The notes under the pieces: model-generated | Seen by the model: the letters and a program-made list of their open reading frames with translations, nothing else | Database searches by the model: none | Told to the model about the DNA's origin: nothing | Program-made: the position numbers and the translations under genes | Shown: piece after piece, positions 49,440-58,183 of the stretch | Layout: every line of letters begins with the position of its first letter | Numbering within the stretch: position 1 is the stretch's first letter | NCBI RefSeq assembly: GCF_004297405.1 | Contig: NZ_SCVC01000003.1 | Span: 1-64,000 of the forward strand | DNA from: Reyranella sp. | GTDB lineage: Bacteria > Pseudomonadota > Alphaproteobacteria > Reyranellales > Reyranellaceae | DNA: 64,000 bases | Direction: 5' to 3'

Positions 49440-50037
49440 CCGCAAGCACCATTCGGACGAGCTCGGAAAGGCTGTCGGCCTGCATTTTCGTCATCACGTT
49501 TGCCCGGTGAACTTCCACGGTACGTGCACTGATGCCGAGATCGTAAGCGATCACCTTGTTGGCCTTACCTGCGATAAGCCCCTGCAGAACTTCGCGCTCG
49601 CGCGCCGACAGCGCCGCAAGGCGGCTCTGCACGGCCGCCAACCGCGCCTGGCGCTCGCTGTCGGTGGCATGCCGAGCCAGCGCCGTCCGGACTGCCGACA
49701 AGAGTGCTTCGTCGTCGAACGGCTTCTCGATGAAATCGACGGCACCGGCTTTCATCGCCGTCACAGCAAGCGATATATCGCCATGCCCGGTCATGATGAT
49801 CACAGGAAATCCTGCCTTCAGCTCGTTGAGGCGGCGCTGAAGTTCCAGCCCGTCCATTTCGGGCATGCGAATGTCGGTAACGACGCAGCCATCCTGCGCG
49901 TCGGGAAGTGCCTTCAAGAAAGCCAGCGCGGAGTCGTGTACCCGGACGGCGTGCCCTTCCGTACTGAGCAGAAAGGCCAACGATTGACGAACGTCGGCGT
50001 CGTCATCGATGACGTGCACAACCTGGCTAGCGGCCAT
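49432..50037 (-). CDS. fixJ: FixJ-type two-component response regulator
   Basis: The 201-residue protein has a receiver (DDDADVRQSLAFLLS, acceptor D55 in CVVTDIRMPEMDG, MTGHGDISLAV, KPFDDEALL) and a LuxR-type HTH (LSAREREVLQGLIAGKANKVIAYDLGISARTVEVHRANVMTKM). It is paired with the FixL gene upstream (11-base overlap) and activates fixK in related bacteria. ATG 50037 is used; the longer frame is an overlap artefact. Confidence 0.95.
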   Translation of the reverse strand: MAASQVVHVIDDDADVRQSLAFLLSTEGHAVRVHDSALAFLKALPDAQDGCVVTDIRMPEMDGLELQRRLNELKAGFPVIIMTGHGDISLAVTAMKAGAVDFIEKPFDDEALLSAVRTALARHATDSERQARLAAVQSRLAALSAREREVLQGLIAGKANKVIAYDLGISARTVEVHRANVMTKMQADSLSELVRMVLAAT

Positions 50038-51580
50038 GACCTGCCTCTTGCCGTCCAAGGCCACGCAACGTGAAGCGAAAGACGGTGCCGCCGCCGGCAC
50101 GCGCCTCTACCCAGATTTTTCCGCCGTGTGCTTCGACGATCGTACGGCAGATCGAGAGCCCCAGCCCCATGCCCTTGCGTTTGGTTGTCATAAATGGCTG
50201 GAAGAGATGGTGAGCGATCTCAGGAGCGAGACCGCCGCCTGTGTCGGCGACACTCACCTCGACCGTATCGTCTGATCCGATCGCGGTCGCAATATCCAGC
50301 GTGCGCGGCGGTTCGCTGTCGGCCATGACCTCGATGGCATTTCGGATCAGGTTCACGAGGACCTGCTGGATCTGGATGCGGTCCGCCAGAACCTGGTCTG
50401 CTCGAGGGTCGAGCCGGAAACGCACCTCGACACCGGCTTCCTTGATGCCGACCAGTGCCAGCGTGCTCGCATCCTCGATCAGCTTGGGCAGGCTCTCGAT
50501 CCGGCGCTCGCTCTCACCGCGCGACACGAACTCGCGCAGGCGACGGATGATCTGGCCGGCACGCAACGCCTGCTCAGCGGCCTTTCCGACAGCGTCGCGC
50601 AGCTGAGGCACCGGTTCCCCGTCAAGGCGATCGATCAGGCGCTGCGAGCCCTTCAGATAATTGCTGATTGCGGTCAAAGGCTGATTGATTTCGTGCGCCA
50701 GAGTCGAGGCCATCTCCCCGAGCGCCGTGTAGCGCGACATGTGCGTGACTTCGGACTGCAGCTCCTTGAGGCGGCTTTCCGTCATCTGCTGATCTGTGAG
50801 ATCTCGGATGAAACCGGTAAAGTGGTGCCGTTCACCGGCTTGCAGTTCACCGACCGTAAGATGCATGGGAAAGGTAGTGCCGTCCTTGCGCTGGCCGACG
50901 ACGATGCGACCAATACCGATGATGCGCCGCTCGCGGGTCGACAGATAGCGTTCGATATAAGCGTCGTGCTGCTCGCGATAGGGCGATGGCATCAGCATGC
51001 TGATGTTTTGCCCAACGACTTCGCTGGTGCTGAAGCCGAACAATCGCTCCGCCGTCGTGCTGAGCGACTCGATCCGCCCCCGCTCATCGATGATGATCAT
51101 GGCGTCTGGCACGGTCTGCAGAACCGACCTCAGCCGGGCCTCCGCTGCTTCCAGGGCCTGAGCCAGATGAGTGCGACCGGCCTCACCGGGAAGCGCCGCA
51201 CCATGCAGCAACCACATCACCGTGCCGTCGGACGCCAGCACAGGGCTGCTGACGGCTTCGGCAAGCGACAAGCCCGCGACGCTTCCGGTTGTCGATTGCG
51301 CCAGCAGTCGGCCGGGCCTGTCGTTGCGATGCGGACGGTGTGTCTCGCGCGCTGCTTCGAGGGATGACTTGAGAATATCCAGCCCTGGGCCCGGTGCGAA
51401 GACCTCGTCGAGCGTCCGATCGACCAGCGCCGAGCGCCCGAGCCCCAGCGCAGCGCAATAGCCGTCGCTTGCCGTGATGATACGCAGATCCGGCCTCAAG
51501 AGCAGCTGCGCGTGAGCCGACGCTGCAACGACGGCGGCAACTTCCTCCGACGACGTCGCGAAATGGGAGGACTGACTCAT
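50027..51580 (-). CDS. fixL: Oxygen-sensing histidine kinase, FixL
   Basis: The 517-residue soluble kinase has two PAS domains. The second carries the haem motif PSPYREQHDAYIERY with H205 and the distal arginine R225, at the same 20-residue spacing as H200 and R220 of Bradyrhizobium FixL. A dimerisation domain follows with phospho-acceptor H296 (TLAHEINQPLTAISNYLKG) and an HATPase domain (NLIRNAIEVM, VADTGGGL, KGMGLGLSI). Oxygen bound to haem would switch the kinase off. ATG 51580 is used; a TTG at 51643 is in frame. It phosphorylates FixJ. Confidence 0.95.
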   Translation of the reverse strand: MSQSSHFATSSEEVAAVVAASAHAQLLLRPDLRIITASDGYCAALGLGRSALVDRTLDEVFAPGPGLDILKSSLEAARETHRPHRNDRPGRLLAQSTTGSVAGLSLAEAVSSPVLASDGTVMWLLHGAALPGEAGRTHLAQALEAAEARLRSVLQTVPDAMIIIDERGRIESLSTTAERLFGFSTSEVVGQNISMLMPSPYREQHDAYIERYLSTRERRIIGIGRIVVGQRKDGTTFPMHLTVGELQAGERHHFTGFIRDLTDQQMTESRLKELQSEVTHMSRYTALGEMASTLAHEINQPLTAISNYLKGSQRLIDRLDGEPVPQLRDAVGKAAEQALRAGQIIRRLREFVSRGESERRIESLPKLIEDASTLALVGIKEAGVEVRFRLDPRADQVLADRIQIQQVLVNLIRNAIEVMADSEPPRTLDIATAIGSDDTVEVSVADTGGGLAPEIAHHLFQPFMTTKRKGMGLGLSICRTIVEAHGGKIWVEARAGGGTVFRFTLRGLGRQEAGHGR

Positions 51581-51639
51581 CGATGCAATGCCTTTCCAAG
51601 CCACGATAGCATGGCCGGCGGCAACACGGACAAGCCGCT

Positions 51640-51855
51640 TCAAGGCCTGATGAAAGCAAGGGGGCTGGCTTCATCGAGGTTGTCGGCGGCGGCCGTCAGC
51701 TCTGCCGCAATGTCGTCGTTCGGACGGCTGCGCTGGAAGATCCGTATCGCCTCCGACAGGAGGCACCGTGCGACGACGTCGTCGGAGATTCCTTTGCTGC
51801 CAGCCTCGGCAAGCGCCGCCTCGACATGCCCAGCGACCAGCTGATGTGTGCTCAT
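51640..51855 (-). CDS. Small conserved protein in the fix/hemN operon
   Basis: The 71-residue product (MSTHQLVAGHVEAALAEAG, ISDDVVARCLLSEAIRIFQRSRPNDDIAAELTAAADNLDEASPLAFIRP) is mainly helical and acidic. Similar small proteins occur in alphaproteobacterial fix/hemN neighbourhoods and in other low-oxygen gene clusters, without known role. ATG 51855 is used (TTG at 51861 is in frame); AAGGAAGGG lies upstream. It is 15 bases after hemN and 59 before fixL, so all are probably in one operon. Confidence 0.7.
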   Translation of the reverse strand: MSTHQLVAGHVEAALAEAGSKGISDDVVARCLLSEAIRIFQRSRPNDDIAAELTAAADNLDEASPLAFIRP

Positions 51856-51870
51856 GACCAAACCCTTCCT

Positions 51871-53214
51871 TCAGATACCGCGCGAATGGCGGCCGTCGGC
51901 ATGGTGCAAGTGATGATCGAATGCCGCACAGACGAAGCGCACCAACGGCTGGCCACGCTCGGTGACCCTCAGCCTATCCCCTTCCCTCTCGACCAGGCCG
52001 TCATCGACGAGCGCCGGGAGCGCCTCGATCTCGGCCAGAAGGGCTTGCGACGACACTTGATGACGGTGGCAAACCTCTCCGAGATCGACAAAGAAGGTGC
52101 ACATCAGACGCTCGATGATCTCGCCGCGCAGGCGATCGGCGGCGCAAAGCTCGAGGCCTCGCGCCGTTGCAAAAGTGGCGGCTTCCATGAGGGACCGGTA
52201 ACGCGTCGTATCGGTAGCGTTCTGCGTATAGCCGCAGGGCAGGCTCGAGATGGCCGAGGCGCCCAGGCCCACGACCCACGGCTGCTCCTCTGCGACGTAA
52301 CCCTGAAAGCTGCGGCGGAGCTGGCCGCGTCCTGCCGCCATCGCCAGAGCATCCTGGGGACGTGCATAGTGATCCAGCCCGACCTTCACATAGCCACCGG
52401 CGAGCAACCGCTCCGACACGAGTGCCGACATGGCTGACCGCTGGGCCGCGCCTGGAAGGGCCTCGACATCGATCAGCTTCTGGCGTGCCTTCATCCACGG
52501 TACGTGAGCATAGGCAAACACTGCGAAGCGATCGGGCGCCAACTGCAAGGCCGCATCGAGCGTGCGCGCCAGCGTCTCGGGGGTCTGCCGCGGCAGACCA
52601 TAGACGAGATCGATGTTGATGCGCCGGATGCCCGCCTCGCGCAGCCGACCGACCGCTGCTGCCGTGTCGTCGACCGACTGCAGCCGGTTGATCGCCTGCT
52701 GGACGTCGATATCGAAATCCTGAACGCCGAGGCTTACGCGACTAACGCCAATCTCCTGTAGCGCGCCGACGAGTGCCTCGTCGCAGAAACGAGGATCGAT
52801 TTCCATCGAGGTCTCTTCACCACAATGTCGATCGAAGCGGGCCCCAAGCTGCCTGGCGACCGACACGATCCGGTCCACGCCGAGTTGCGACGGCGTACCG
52901 CCACCCCACTGGATCGAACCGACGCAGAGATCGGGGGCCGCAGCCGCGACGAGGTCGATCTCCTTTGCCAACGCCCGCGCGTAGGCATCGAGTGACCCCG
53001 GCCGATTCACCGCCGACGTATGGCAAGCACAGTACCAGCAGAGCCGGGCACAGAACGGAACATGCAGGTAGAACGTCGCGCTTGTGCGGGCGAGGTCCTG
53101 CAGCCAGGTCCGATGCTCGACCGGGCCGACACCGCCGTGAAACTGCGCTGCCGTTGGATAGCTAGTGTATCGCGGTACGGGACGGTCGTAAGTCGCGAGT
53201 GTGCGGGCGTCCAT
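51871..53214 (-). CDS. hemN: Oxygen-independent coproporphyrinogen III oxidase
   Basis: This radical-SAM enzyme decarboxylates coproporphyrinogen III without oxygen, feeding haem for cbb3 oxidase. The 447-residue protein has C55-ARL-C59-WY-C62-AC with the CxxxCxxC cluster, the GGGTPS segment, GVQDF, and the HemN C-terminal domain including MCTFFVDL. The start codon overlaps the stop of the universal stress gene by one base. It is in the operon driven from the FixK box at 54104, which fits induction under low oxygen. Confidence 0.95.
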   Translation of the reverse strand: MDARTLATYDRPVPRYTSYPTAAQFHGGVGPVEHRTWLQDLARTSATFYLHVPFCARLCWYCACHTSAVNRPGSLDAYARALAKEIDLVAAAAPDLCVGSIQWGGGTPSQLGVDRIVSVARQLGARFDRHCGEETSMEIDPRFCDEALVGALQEIGVSRVSLGVQDFDIDVQQAINRLQSVDDTAAAVGRLREAGIRRINIDLVYGLPRQTPETLARTLDAALQLAPDRFAVFAYAHVPWMKARQKLIDVEALPGAAQRSAMSALVSERLLAGGYVKVGLDHYARPQDALAMAAGRGQLRRSFQGYVAEEQPWVVGLGASAISSLPCGYTQNATDTTRYRSLMEAATFATARGLELCAADRLRGEIIERLMCTFFVDLGEVCHRHQVSSQALLAEIEALPALVDDGLVEREGDRLRVTERGQPLVRFVCAAFDHHLHHADGRHSRGI

Positions 53215-54050
53215 CAGTGGGAAACGAACAAAGGAACGGTCATGCTGGACAGCAGCGTGCGACTGGCGCCACCCAGGATCATCTCGCGCACGCGCGAATG
53301 GCCATAGAGGCCCATGACGACCAGGTCGATATCGTGGTCGGCCGCGCGAGAGAGAACCACACCACCGACATCCGAATCAGCTGCGACATCGCGCTGGACG
53401 GTGACATCGACACCGTGACGCGCCAGCCAATGCGCCACGTCGGCACCCGGCTCGGCACCATGGCCGTCGGGCGAGCTATGCGGATCGACGACCAGCACGA
53501 TGACCTTCTTCGCCATCTGCAGGAGCGGGAGGGCATCTGCTGCCGCACGCGCGCTCTCTCGGCTGGCATTCCAGCACAACATCACCCGTTCACCAGGCTG
53601 TGAACGCACGCCGACATGCGGCACGATCAGCATGGGTCGGCCCGTCGCCAGCACGACGGCTTCGGGGAGATCGGAGGGTGTGGGCGTTTGGGCATCAGGA
53701 TCGGTCTGCCCGACGATGGTGAGATCGGCGTAACGCGCCTGGATCGCGAGCTCGCTGTCGATGAAACCGTCGACAGTCCGCCACTCATGCGAGAGATGTC
53801 GTCCTTTCAGAGCTTTGTCGAAAGCAGCCCGCGCCGCCTCCGCATCGGCCTTGGCGCCAGCCTCGTAGGACGCGAACAGCGAGTCCATCGGCATGCCACC
53901 CTCGAAGAAGACGGGTGCCTCGAATGGCGGACGGGCATGGACCCCGACCAGATGGGCGCCATATCGCTGCGCAAGCTCTGCCGCAACGACGAGCCGTTGG
54001 CCGACGTTGGGCGCGGCATCGCAGTGGACGAGGATCGTCTTGTATCCCAT
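53214..54050 (-). CDS. Universal stress protein with two UspA domains
   Basis: The 278-residue protein has two UspA halves: residues 5-145 (TILVHCDAAPNVGQRL, LTIVGQTDPD) and 155-278 (VMLCWNASRESARAAADALP, VVMGLYGHSRVREMILGGASRTLLSSM). The second half keeps the G-x2-G-x9-G(S/T) ATP-binding pattern; the first is less complete. It is the first gene of the operon usp-hemN-small gene-fixL-fixJ. GGAGGAG precedes ATG 54050 by 8 bases. FixK-dependent usp genes are common in micro-oxic regulons. Confidence 0.92.
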   Translation of the reverse strand: MGYKTILVHCDAAPNVGQRLVVAAELAQRYGAHLVGVHARPPFEAPVFFEGGMPMDSLFASYEAGAKADAEAARAAFDKALKGRHLSHEWRTVDGFIDSELAIQARYADLTIVGQTDPDAQTPTPSDLPEAVVLATGRPMLIVPHVGVRSQPGERVMLCWNASRESARAAADALPLLQMAKKVIVLVVDPHSSPDGHGAEPGADVAHWLARHGVDVTVQRDVAADSDVGGVVLSRAADHDIDLVVMGLYGHSRVREMILGGASRTLLSSMTVPLFVSH

Positions 54051-54103
54051 GGCCAATCTCCTCCGGTGACGCCTCCTTGTGCCGTCGGCGCACGGCGACC
54101 GCC

Positions 54104-54117
54104 TTGACCTGCGTCAA
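54104..54117. promoter_or_regulatory. FixK box between usp-hemN and TauE/SafE genes
   Basis: TTGACCTGCGTCAA matches the FNR/FixK pattern TTGA-N6-TCAA with symmetrical C/G flanks. Its centre is 60.5 bases before the usp start and 41.5 bases before the TauE/SafE start. The 60.5-base spacing equals that of the box upstream of ccoN. Confidence 0.75.
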
Positions 54118-54151
54118 GTCCATGGCCGGGCCGAAATGATCTACTGTCGGC

Positions 54152-54889
54152 ATGGAGACGATTGTCCGGTTCCTGGCGCTCTGCGGCGACGGGCTGCAAA
54201 CGGCGGCAGCGAATCCTGCCGGATTGCCCGTTGCCATGCTTCTCGCCGGTTTGGCCGGCAGCCTCATTCATTGCACGGGCATGTGCGGGCCCTTCGTGCT
54301 CGGGCAGGTCATTGCCGACACGGATCGGCCAGCACCGGCCGGCTATGGGGAATGGCGTCGGCTCGCCGGAGCCGCGCTCGCGCCTTACCATCTCGGCCGC
54401 TTCACGACTTATGTGCTGCTGGGAGCGGTCGCCGGCGAGGCTACGGGACTCTTCGCCTCGACCGCGGCATTCGGCTGGTTGTCTGGCGCATTGCTGATCA
54501 CGGCAGCGGCGTTACTGATCACACAAGCACTGGGACTGTCGCTGGGTATGAATGGACTCGGCCTTCAGGCCTCGCTGTCACGCCTCGCCGGATCCCTTGC
54601 CGGCGCCACGGGGAATGCCGCGAGATATGGCCTGGGGGTCCTGCTTGGTTTCCTGCCGTGTGGCTTGCTCTATGGCGCACTAGCCGCAGCAGCCGGCACA
54701 GGTTCCGGATTGGGCGGTGGTCTCGCCATGGCAGCTTTCGCGATCGGTACGATGCCTGCCTTGGTCGCCGTGGGTTGGGGTGGCCTGCTGATGCGCCGAA
54801 AGCTGCGCGGCGCAGGCCGGTGGATGAGCGCTCCCCTCCTGCTCGGGAACGCGTTGGTGATGCTTACGTTGGCGAGCCAGCGCTTCTAA
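54152..54889 (+). CDS. TauE/SafE family membrane protein (sulfite-exporter family)
   Basis: The 245-residue protein has about six hydrophobic spans and two cysteine motifs, HCTGMCGPFV in the first third and LGFLPCGLLYGAL in the second half, resembling the CcdA/UreH-like copper or cytochrome-maturation members. It may deliver copper or help assemble the cbb3 oxidase; this is inferred from the Cys motifs and from the FixK boxes on both sides. It is divergent from usp and overlaps the convergent DUF2189 gene by 26 bases. An internal ATG gives a slightly shorter version. Confidence 0.82.
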   Translation: METIVRFLALCGDGLQTAAANPAGLPVAMLLAGLAGSLIHCTGMCGPFVLGQVIADTDRPAPAGYGEWRRLAGAALAPYHLGRFTTYVLLGAVAGEATGLFASTAAFGWLSGALLITAAALLITQALGLSLGMNGLGLQASLSRLAGSLAGATGNAARYGLGVLLGFLPCGLLYGALAAAAGTGSGLGGGLAMAAFAIGTMPALVAVGWGGLLMRRKLRGAGRWMSAPLLLGNALVMLTLASQRF

Positions 54890-55685
54890 CAGGTTCGGGC
54901 AACGCCTCGAAGCGTACGATGTCGCGATAGGCATGCCATGTCGAATGCGCCACGACCGGCAACACGAGGATCAAGCCAAGAAAGCCAGGCACCATCGCCA
55001 TGGTGACCAGCATGACGATCAGCCCGGCCCACAGGAGCATCGGCTTGGGATTGAGCTTTACTGCAGCGACCGAGATGGCGATTGCTTCGAACAGGTTCGA
55101 GCAGCGGCGGTCCAGGAGATAGGGAATCGAAAAGGCCCCGATGATGAACGCCACTGCGGCGAGCACGGCGCCAATCGCTACGCCTGCCGCAAGAAATGGC
55201 AGGCTGCGTGTCGCGTGCCAGAGCAGATCCGTAAAATGGGTCCAGGACGGGACGCTCTGCCAGGGAAAGATGGCAAAGAGAAGCTGCGCGATACGCATCC
55301 AGGCGAGATGCAGCAACAGCAGGGCGAGGCCCATCAGGGCGATCTGATCGGCATTGCGACGCCAGGCACTCAAGGTGGCGTCGCCATCGACAGGCAAGCC
55401 GGCTTCGAGTCTCCGGCTGGTTTCGTAGAGCCCGACCGCAATGAACGGCCCGACAAAGAAGAAGCCGGCGCTGAGCGGCAATACTAGCGAGGGATAGTCG
55501 AACCGCAGCAGCAGCGCGATGGCCAGCCAGCCTATGACAACGGGGAACACACCGTAAGACAGGCTGATGACCGGGACGGTCCATAGATCGTTCCAGCCCG
55601 CCGCCAGCCAGGTCCATGGCCGATCGATTGCGACGCGCCGGATGCGCGGCTGCGGTCCGGGGAAAACCGCAATGGACTCGCTCAT
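54864..55685 (-). CDS. DUF2189 membrane protein
   Basis: The 273-residue protein has six hydrophobic segments, and the pattern RVAIDRPWTWLAAGWNDLWTVPVISLSYGVFPV, GPFIAVGLYETSRRLEAG and VAFIIGAFSIPYLLDRRCSNLFEAIAISVAAVKLNPKPMLLWAG matches DUF2189. Members are often next to cbb3 or NO-detoxifying genes. Its start is near the FixK box at 55743, which could drive it and ccoN in opposite directions. The function is unknown. Confidence 0.85.
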   Translation of the reverse strand: MSESIAVFPGPQPRIRRVAIDRPWTWLAAGWNDLWTVPVISLSYGVFPVVIGWLAIALLLRFDYPSLVLPLSAGFFFVGPFIAVGLYETSRRLEAGLPVDGDATLSAWRRNADQIALMGLALLLLHLAWMRIAQLLFAIFPWQSVPSWTHFTDLLWHATRSLPFLAAGVAIGAVLAAVAFIIGAFSIPYLLDRRCSNLFEAIAISVAAVKLNPKPMLLWAGLIVMLVTMAMVPGFLGLILVLPVVAHSTWHAYRDIVRFEALPEPVRSAGSPT

Positions 55686-55742
55686 GGCATTTCACTCTCG
55701 AAGTGCATGCGTCACTTGATATCGGTCCAGCCGACGCGGGCC

Positions 55743-55756
55743 TTGACCCAAATCAA
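55743..55756. promoter_or_regulatory. FixK box upstream of ccoN
   Basis: TTGACCCAAATCAA (inside CCTTGACCCAAATCAAGG) is a perfect TTGA-N6-TCAA FNR/FixK site. Its centre is 60.5 bases before ccoN ATG 55810 and 64.5 before the DUF2189 start, so a class II activator could work in both directions with 19-23 base leaders. Confidence 0.85.
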
Positions 55757-55809
55757 GGTTCTCCGGTGGCGATCTCCTAGGGTCCGCCCGACCTTCGCGG
55801 GGAGAAAGC

Positions 55810-57273
55810 ATGTCGAGCCAAGCAGTCCTGAATACCGGTCGCCCGCCCGCGCCGCGCTACGTCGAAGATGTGATCCGAGCGGCGGTTGTCCTGTCGATGT
55901 TCTGGGGCGTCGTTGCTTTCCTGGCGGGCGTCGTCATCGCTGCCCAACTCGTCTGGCCCCAACTCAGCTTCGACAGCGAGTATTTGACCTTTGGTCGCCT
56001 GCGGCCGCTGCACACGTCGGCCGCCATCTTCGCGTTCGGCGGCACGGCACTGATCGGCACGGCCTTCCATGTCGTACAGCGCACCTGCCGTGCCCGCCTG
56101 TTCGGTGGCGCACCGCTCGGTTGGTTCGTTCTGCTTGGCTACCAGTTCTTCATCGTCACGGCCGCCGCCGGCTACCTGCTCGGCATCACCCAGAGCAAGG
56201 AATACGCCGAGCCGGAATGGTTCGTCGATCTCTGGCTGACAATCGTCTGGGTCGCCTACCTGGTGGCCTATCTCGGCACCGTGCTGAAGCGCGAAGAGCC
56301 GCATATCTACGTGGCAAACTGGTTCTACCTCGCCTTCATCATCACCATCGCCGGCCTGCACATCGTCAACAACATGGCGATACCGGTGTCGATCACCGGC
56401 TCCAAGAGCTACGGCGCATGGTCGGGCGTCCAGGATGCCATGATCCAGTGGTGGTACGGGCACAACGCCGTCGGTTTCTTCCTGACTGCCGCCTTCCTCG
56501 GCATGATGTACTATTACATCCCGAAGGCTGCGAACCGTCCGGTCTACTCCTACCGGTTGTCGATCGTGCACTTCTGGTCCCTGGTGTTCATGTACATCTG
56601 GGCCGGTCCGCACCACCTGCACTACACGTCGCTGCCTGACTGGGCCCAGACGCTGGGCATGGTCTTCTCCGTCATGCTGTGGATGCCGAGCTGGGGCGGC
56701 ATGATCAACGGCCTGATGACGCTCTCCGGTGCCTGGGACAAGTTGCGCACCGATCCTGGCCTGCGCTTCTCGGTCACCGCCGTCGGCTTCTACGGCATGG
56801 CGACCTTCGAAGGCCCGGTCATGTCGATCAAGGCCGTCAACTCGCTCAGCCACTACACCGACTGGACAATCGGCCATGTCCATTCCGGCGCCCTGGGCTG
56901 GGTCGCCTTCATCGTGTTCGGTACGCTCTACTACATGGTGCCGAAGATGTGGAACCGCCCGGCCATGTGGTCGACGCGCTTGATCGGCTGGCACTACTGG
57001 ATCGCCACTATCGGCATCGTTCTCTACATCACCGCGATGTGGGTGAGCGGCATCATGCAGGGCCTGATGTGGCGCGCCTACGACGAGCTGGGCTTCCTGC
57101 AGTACTCGTTCGTCGAGACCGTCGCGGCCATGCAGCCCTTCTACTTCATCCGCTTCCTGGGCGGGGTCTGCTTCCTGACCGGCGGACTGCTCATGGCCTA
57201 CAACATGTGGCGCACGATCCGCAGCGAAGCCGTAGTGACTTCCGCGCGTCACCAGCCCGCTCTCGCGGCTTAG
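55810..57273 (+). CDS. ccoN: cbb3-type cytochrome c oxidase subunit I
   Basis: The catalytic 487-residue membrane subunit holds haem b and the haem b3-CuB centre. Visible ligands include [46 protein letters not shown] (HHLHY) and [11 protein letters not shown]. The protein is a normal length. The FixK box is upstream. It starts the operon ccoNOQPGHIS and allows high-affinity respiration at low oxygen. Confidence 0.98.
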   Translation: MSSQAVLNTGRPPAPRYVEDVIRAAVVLSMFWGVVAFLAGVVIAAQLVWPQLSFDSEYLTFGRLRPLHTSAAIFAFGGTALIGTAFHVVQRTCRARLFGGAPLGWFVLLGYQFFIVTAAAGYLLGITQSKEYAEPEWFVDLWLTIVWVAYLVAYLGTVLKREEPHIYVANWFYLAFIITIAGLHIVNNMAIPVSITGSKSYGAWSGVQDAMIQWWYGHNAVGFFLTAAFLGMMYYYIPKAANRPVYSYRLSIVHFWSLVFMYIWAGPHHLHYTSLPDWAQTLGMVFSVMLWMPSWGGMINGLMTLSGAWDKLRTDPGLRFSVTAVGFYGMATFEGPVMSIKAVNSLSHYTDWTIGHVHSGALGWVAFIVFGTLYYMVPKMWNRPAMWSTRLIGWHYWIATIGIVLYITAMWVSGIMQGLMWRAYDELGFLQYSFVETVAAMQPFYFIRFLGGVCFLTGGLLMAYNMWRTIRSEAVVTSARHQPALAA

Positions 57274-57284
57274 GAGACGCGCAA

Positions 57285-58010
57285 ATGTTCATTCGTCACG
57301 AGGCGATCGAAAAGAACGCCATCCTGCTGGTGATCCTGACCCTGATTACGGTCTCGATCGGCGGCCTGGTGCAGATCATCCCGCTCTTCTCCATCGAGAC
57401 CACGATCGAGCGGGTCGACGGGGTTCGCCCCTACACGCCACTCGAACTGCTGGGCCGCAACATCTACATCCGCGAGGGCTGCTACACCTGCCACAGTCAG
57501 CAGATCCGCCCCTTCAAGGATGAAGTCGAGCGTTACGGTCACTACAGCCTCGCCGCCGAGAGCATGTACGACCGGCCGTTCCAATGGGGCTCCAAGCGCA
57601 CGGGGCCGGACCTCGCGCGCGTCGGCGGCCGCTACTCCAACGACTGGCATGTCGCCCATCTCATCTCGCCACGCGCCGTCGTGCCGGAGAGCGTCATGCC
57701 CGCCTATCCGTTCCTCGCCGAAAAGAAGCTCGACTACAGCGACATCGCAAAACACCTCGAAGCCCTGCGTGCGGTCGGCACGCCTTACACCGACGCAATG
57801 ATCGCCAACGCCCGCGCCGACCTCGAAGCGCAGGTCAATCCGGACCTCGATCCGACAGCGATGGAGAAGCGGTATCCGCGGGCCGTCGTCGGCAAGTTCA
57901 ACGCCGACTCGACGGCGATCACCGAGATGGATGCGCTCGTAGCCTACTTGCAGATGCTGGGCACGCTGGTGCGCTTCGGCGACATCCCGCCCGAGCGGCT
58001 GCGGCAATAG
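57285..58010 (+). CDS. ccoO: cbb3-type cytochrome c oxidase subunit II (mono-haem)
   Basis: The 241-residue membrane-anchored c-type cytochrome has one N-terminal helix and a haem motif C66-YT-C69-H70 in [13 protein letters not shown], with the axial Met in the [11 protein letters not shown] segment. TAGGAG before ATG 57285 gives a good ribosome binding site, 11 bases after the ccoN stop. It transfers electrons from CcoP to CcoN. Confidence 0.97.
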   Translation: MFIRHEAIEKNAILLVILTLITVSIGGLVQIIPLFSIETTIERVDGVRPYTPLELLGRNIYIREGCYTCHSQQIRPFKDEVERYGHYSLAAESMYDRPFQWGSKRTGPDLARVGGRYSNDWHVAHLISPRAVVPESVMPAYPFLAEKKLDYSDIAKHLEALRAVGTPYTDAMIANARADLEAQVNPDLDPTAMEKRYPRAVVGKFNADSTAITEMDALVAYLQMLGTLVRFGDIPPERLRQ

Positions 58011-58020
58011 GGGAACGGAC

Positions 58021-58170
58021 ATGACTCTCGAAGCGCTTGGCGAGCTGCTGACCTCGATCTGGACGATCTGGGCGATCCTGGTCTTCGCCGGCATCGCCTT
58101 CTGGGCATGGCGTCCGAAAAACCGGCGCCGGTTCGAGAAGGACGCCCGCATCCCGCTCAACGACGAATGA
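58021..58170 (+). CDS. ccoQ: cbb3-type cytochrome c oxidase subunit, CcoQ
   Basis: The 49-residue protein has one hydrophobic helix (SIWTIWAILVFAGIAFWAW) followed by a basic stretch (RPKNRRRFEKDA) and an acidic end, the normal shape of CcoQ, which stabilises the CcoP-core association. It is encoded 10 bases after ccoO and 13 before ccoP. It is too short for many automatic gene callers but the synteny is decisive. Confidence 0.9.
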   Translation: MTLEALGELLTSIWTIWAILVFAGIAFWAWRPKNRRRFEKDARIPLNDE

Positions 58171-58183
58171 CGAAGGACCGGCC

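Noticed and set aside
55711..55725. TTGATATCGG near the ccoN promoter as an additional FixK box
   Set aside because: The second half lacks TCAA, and a much better site is 26 bases downstream.
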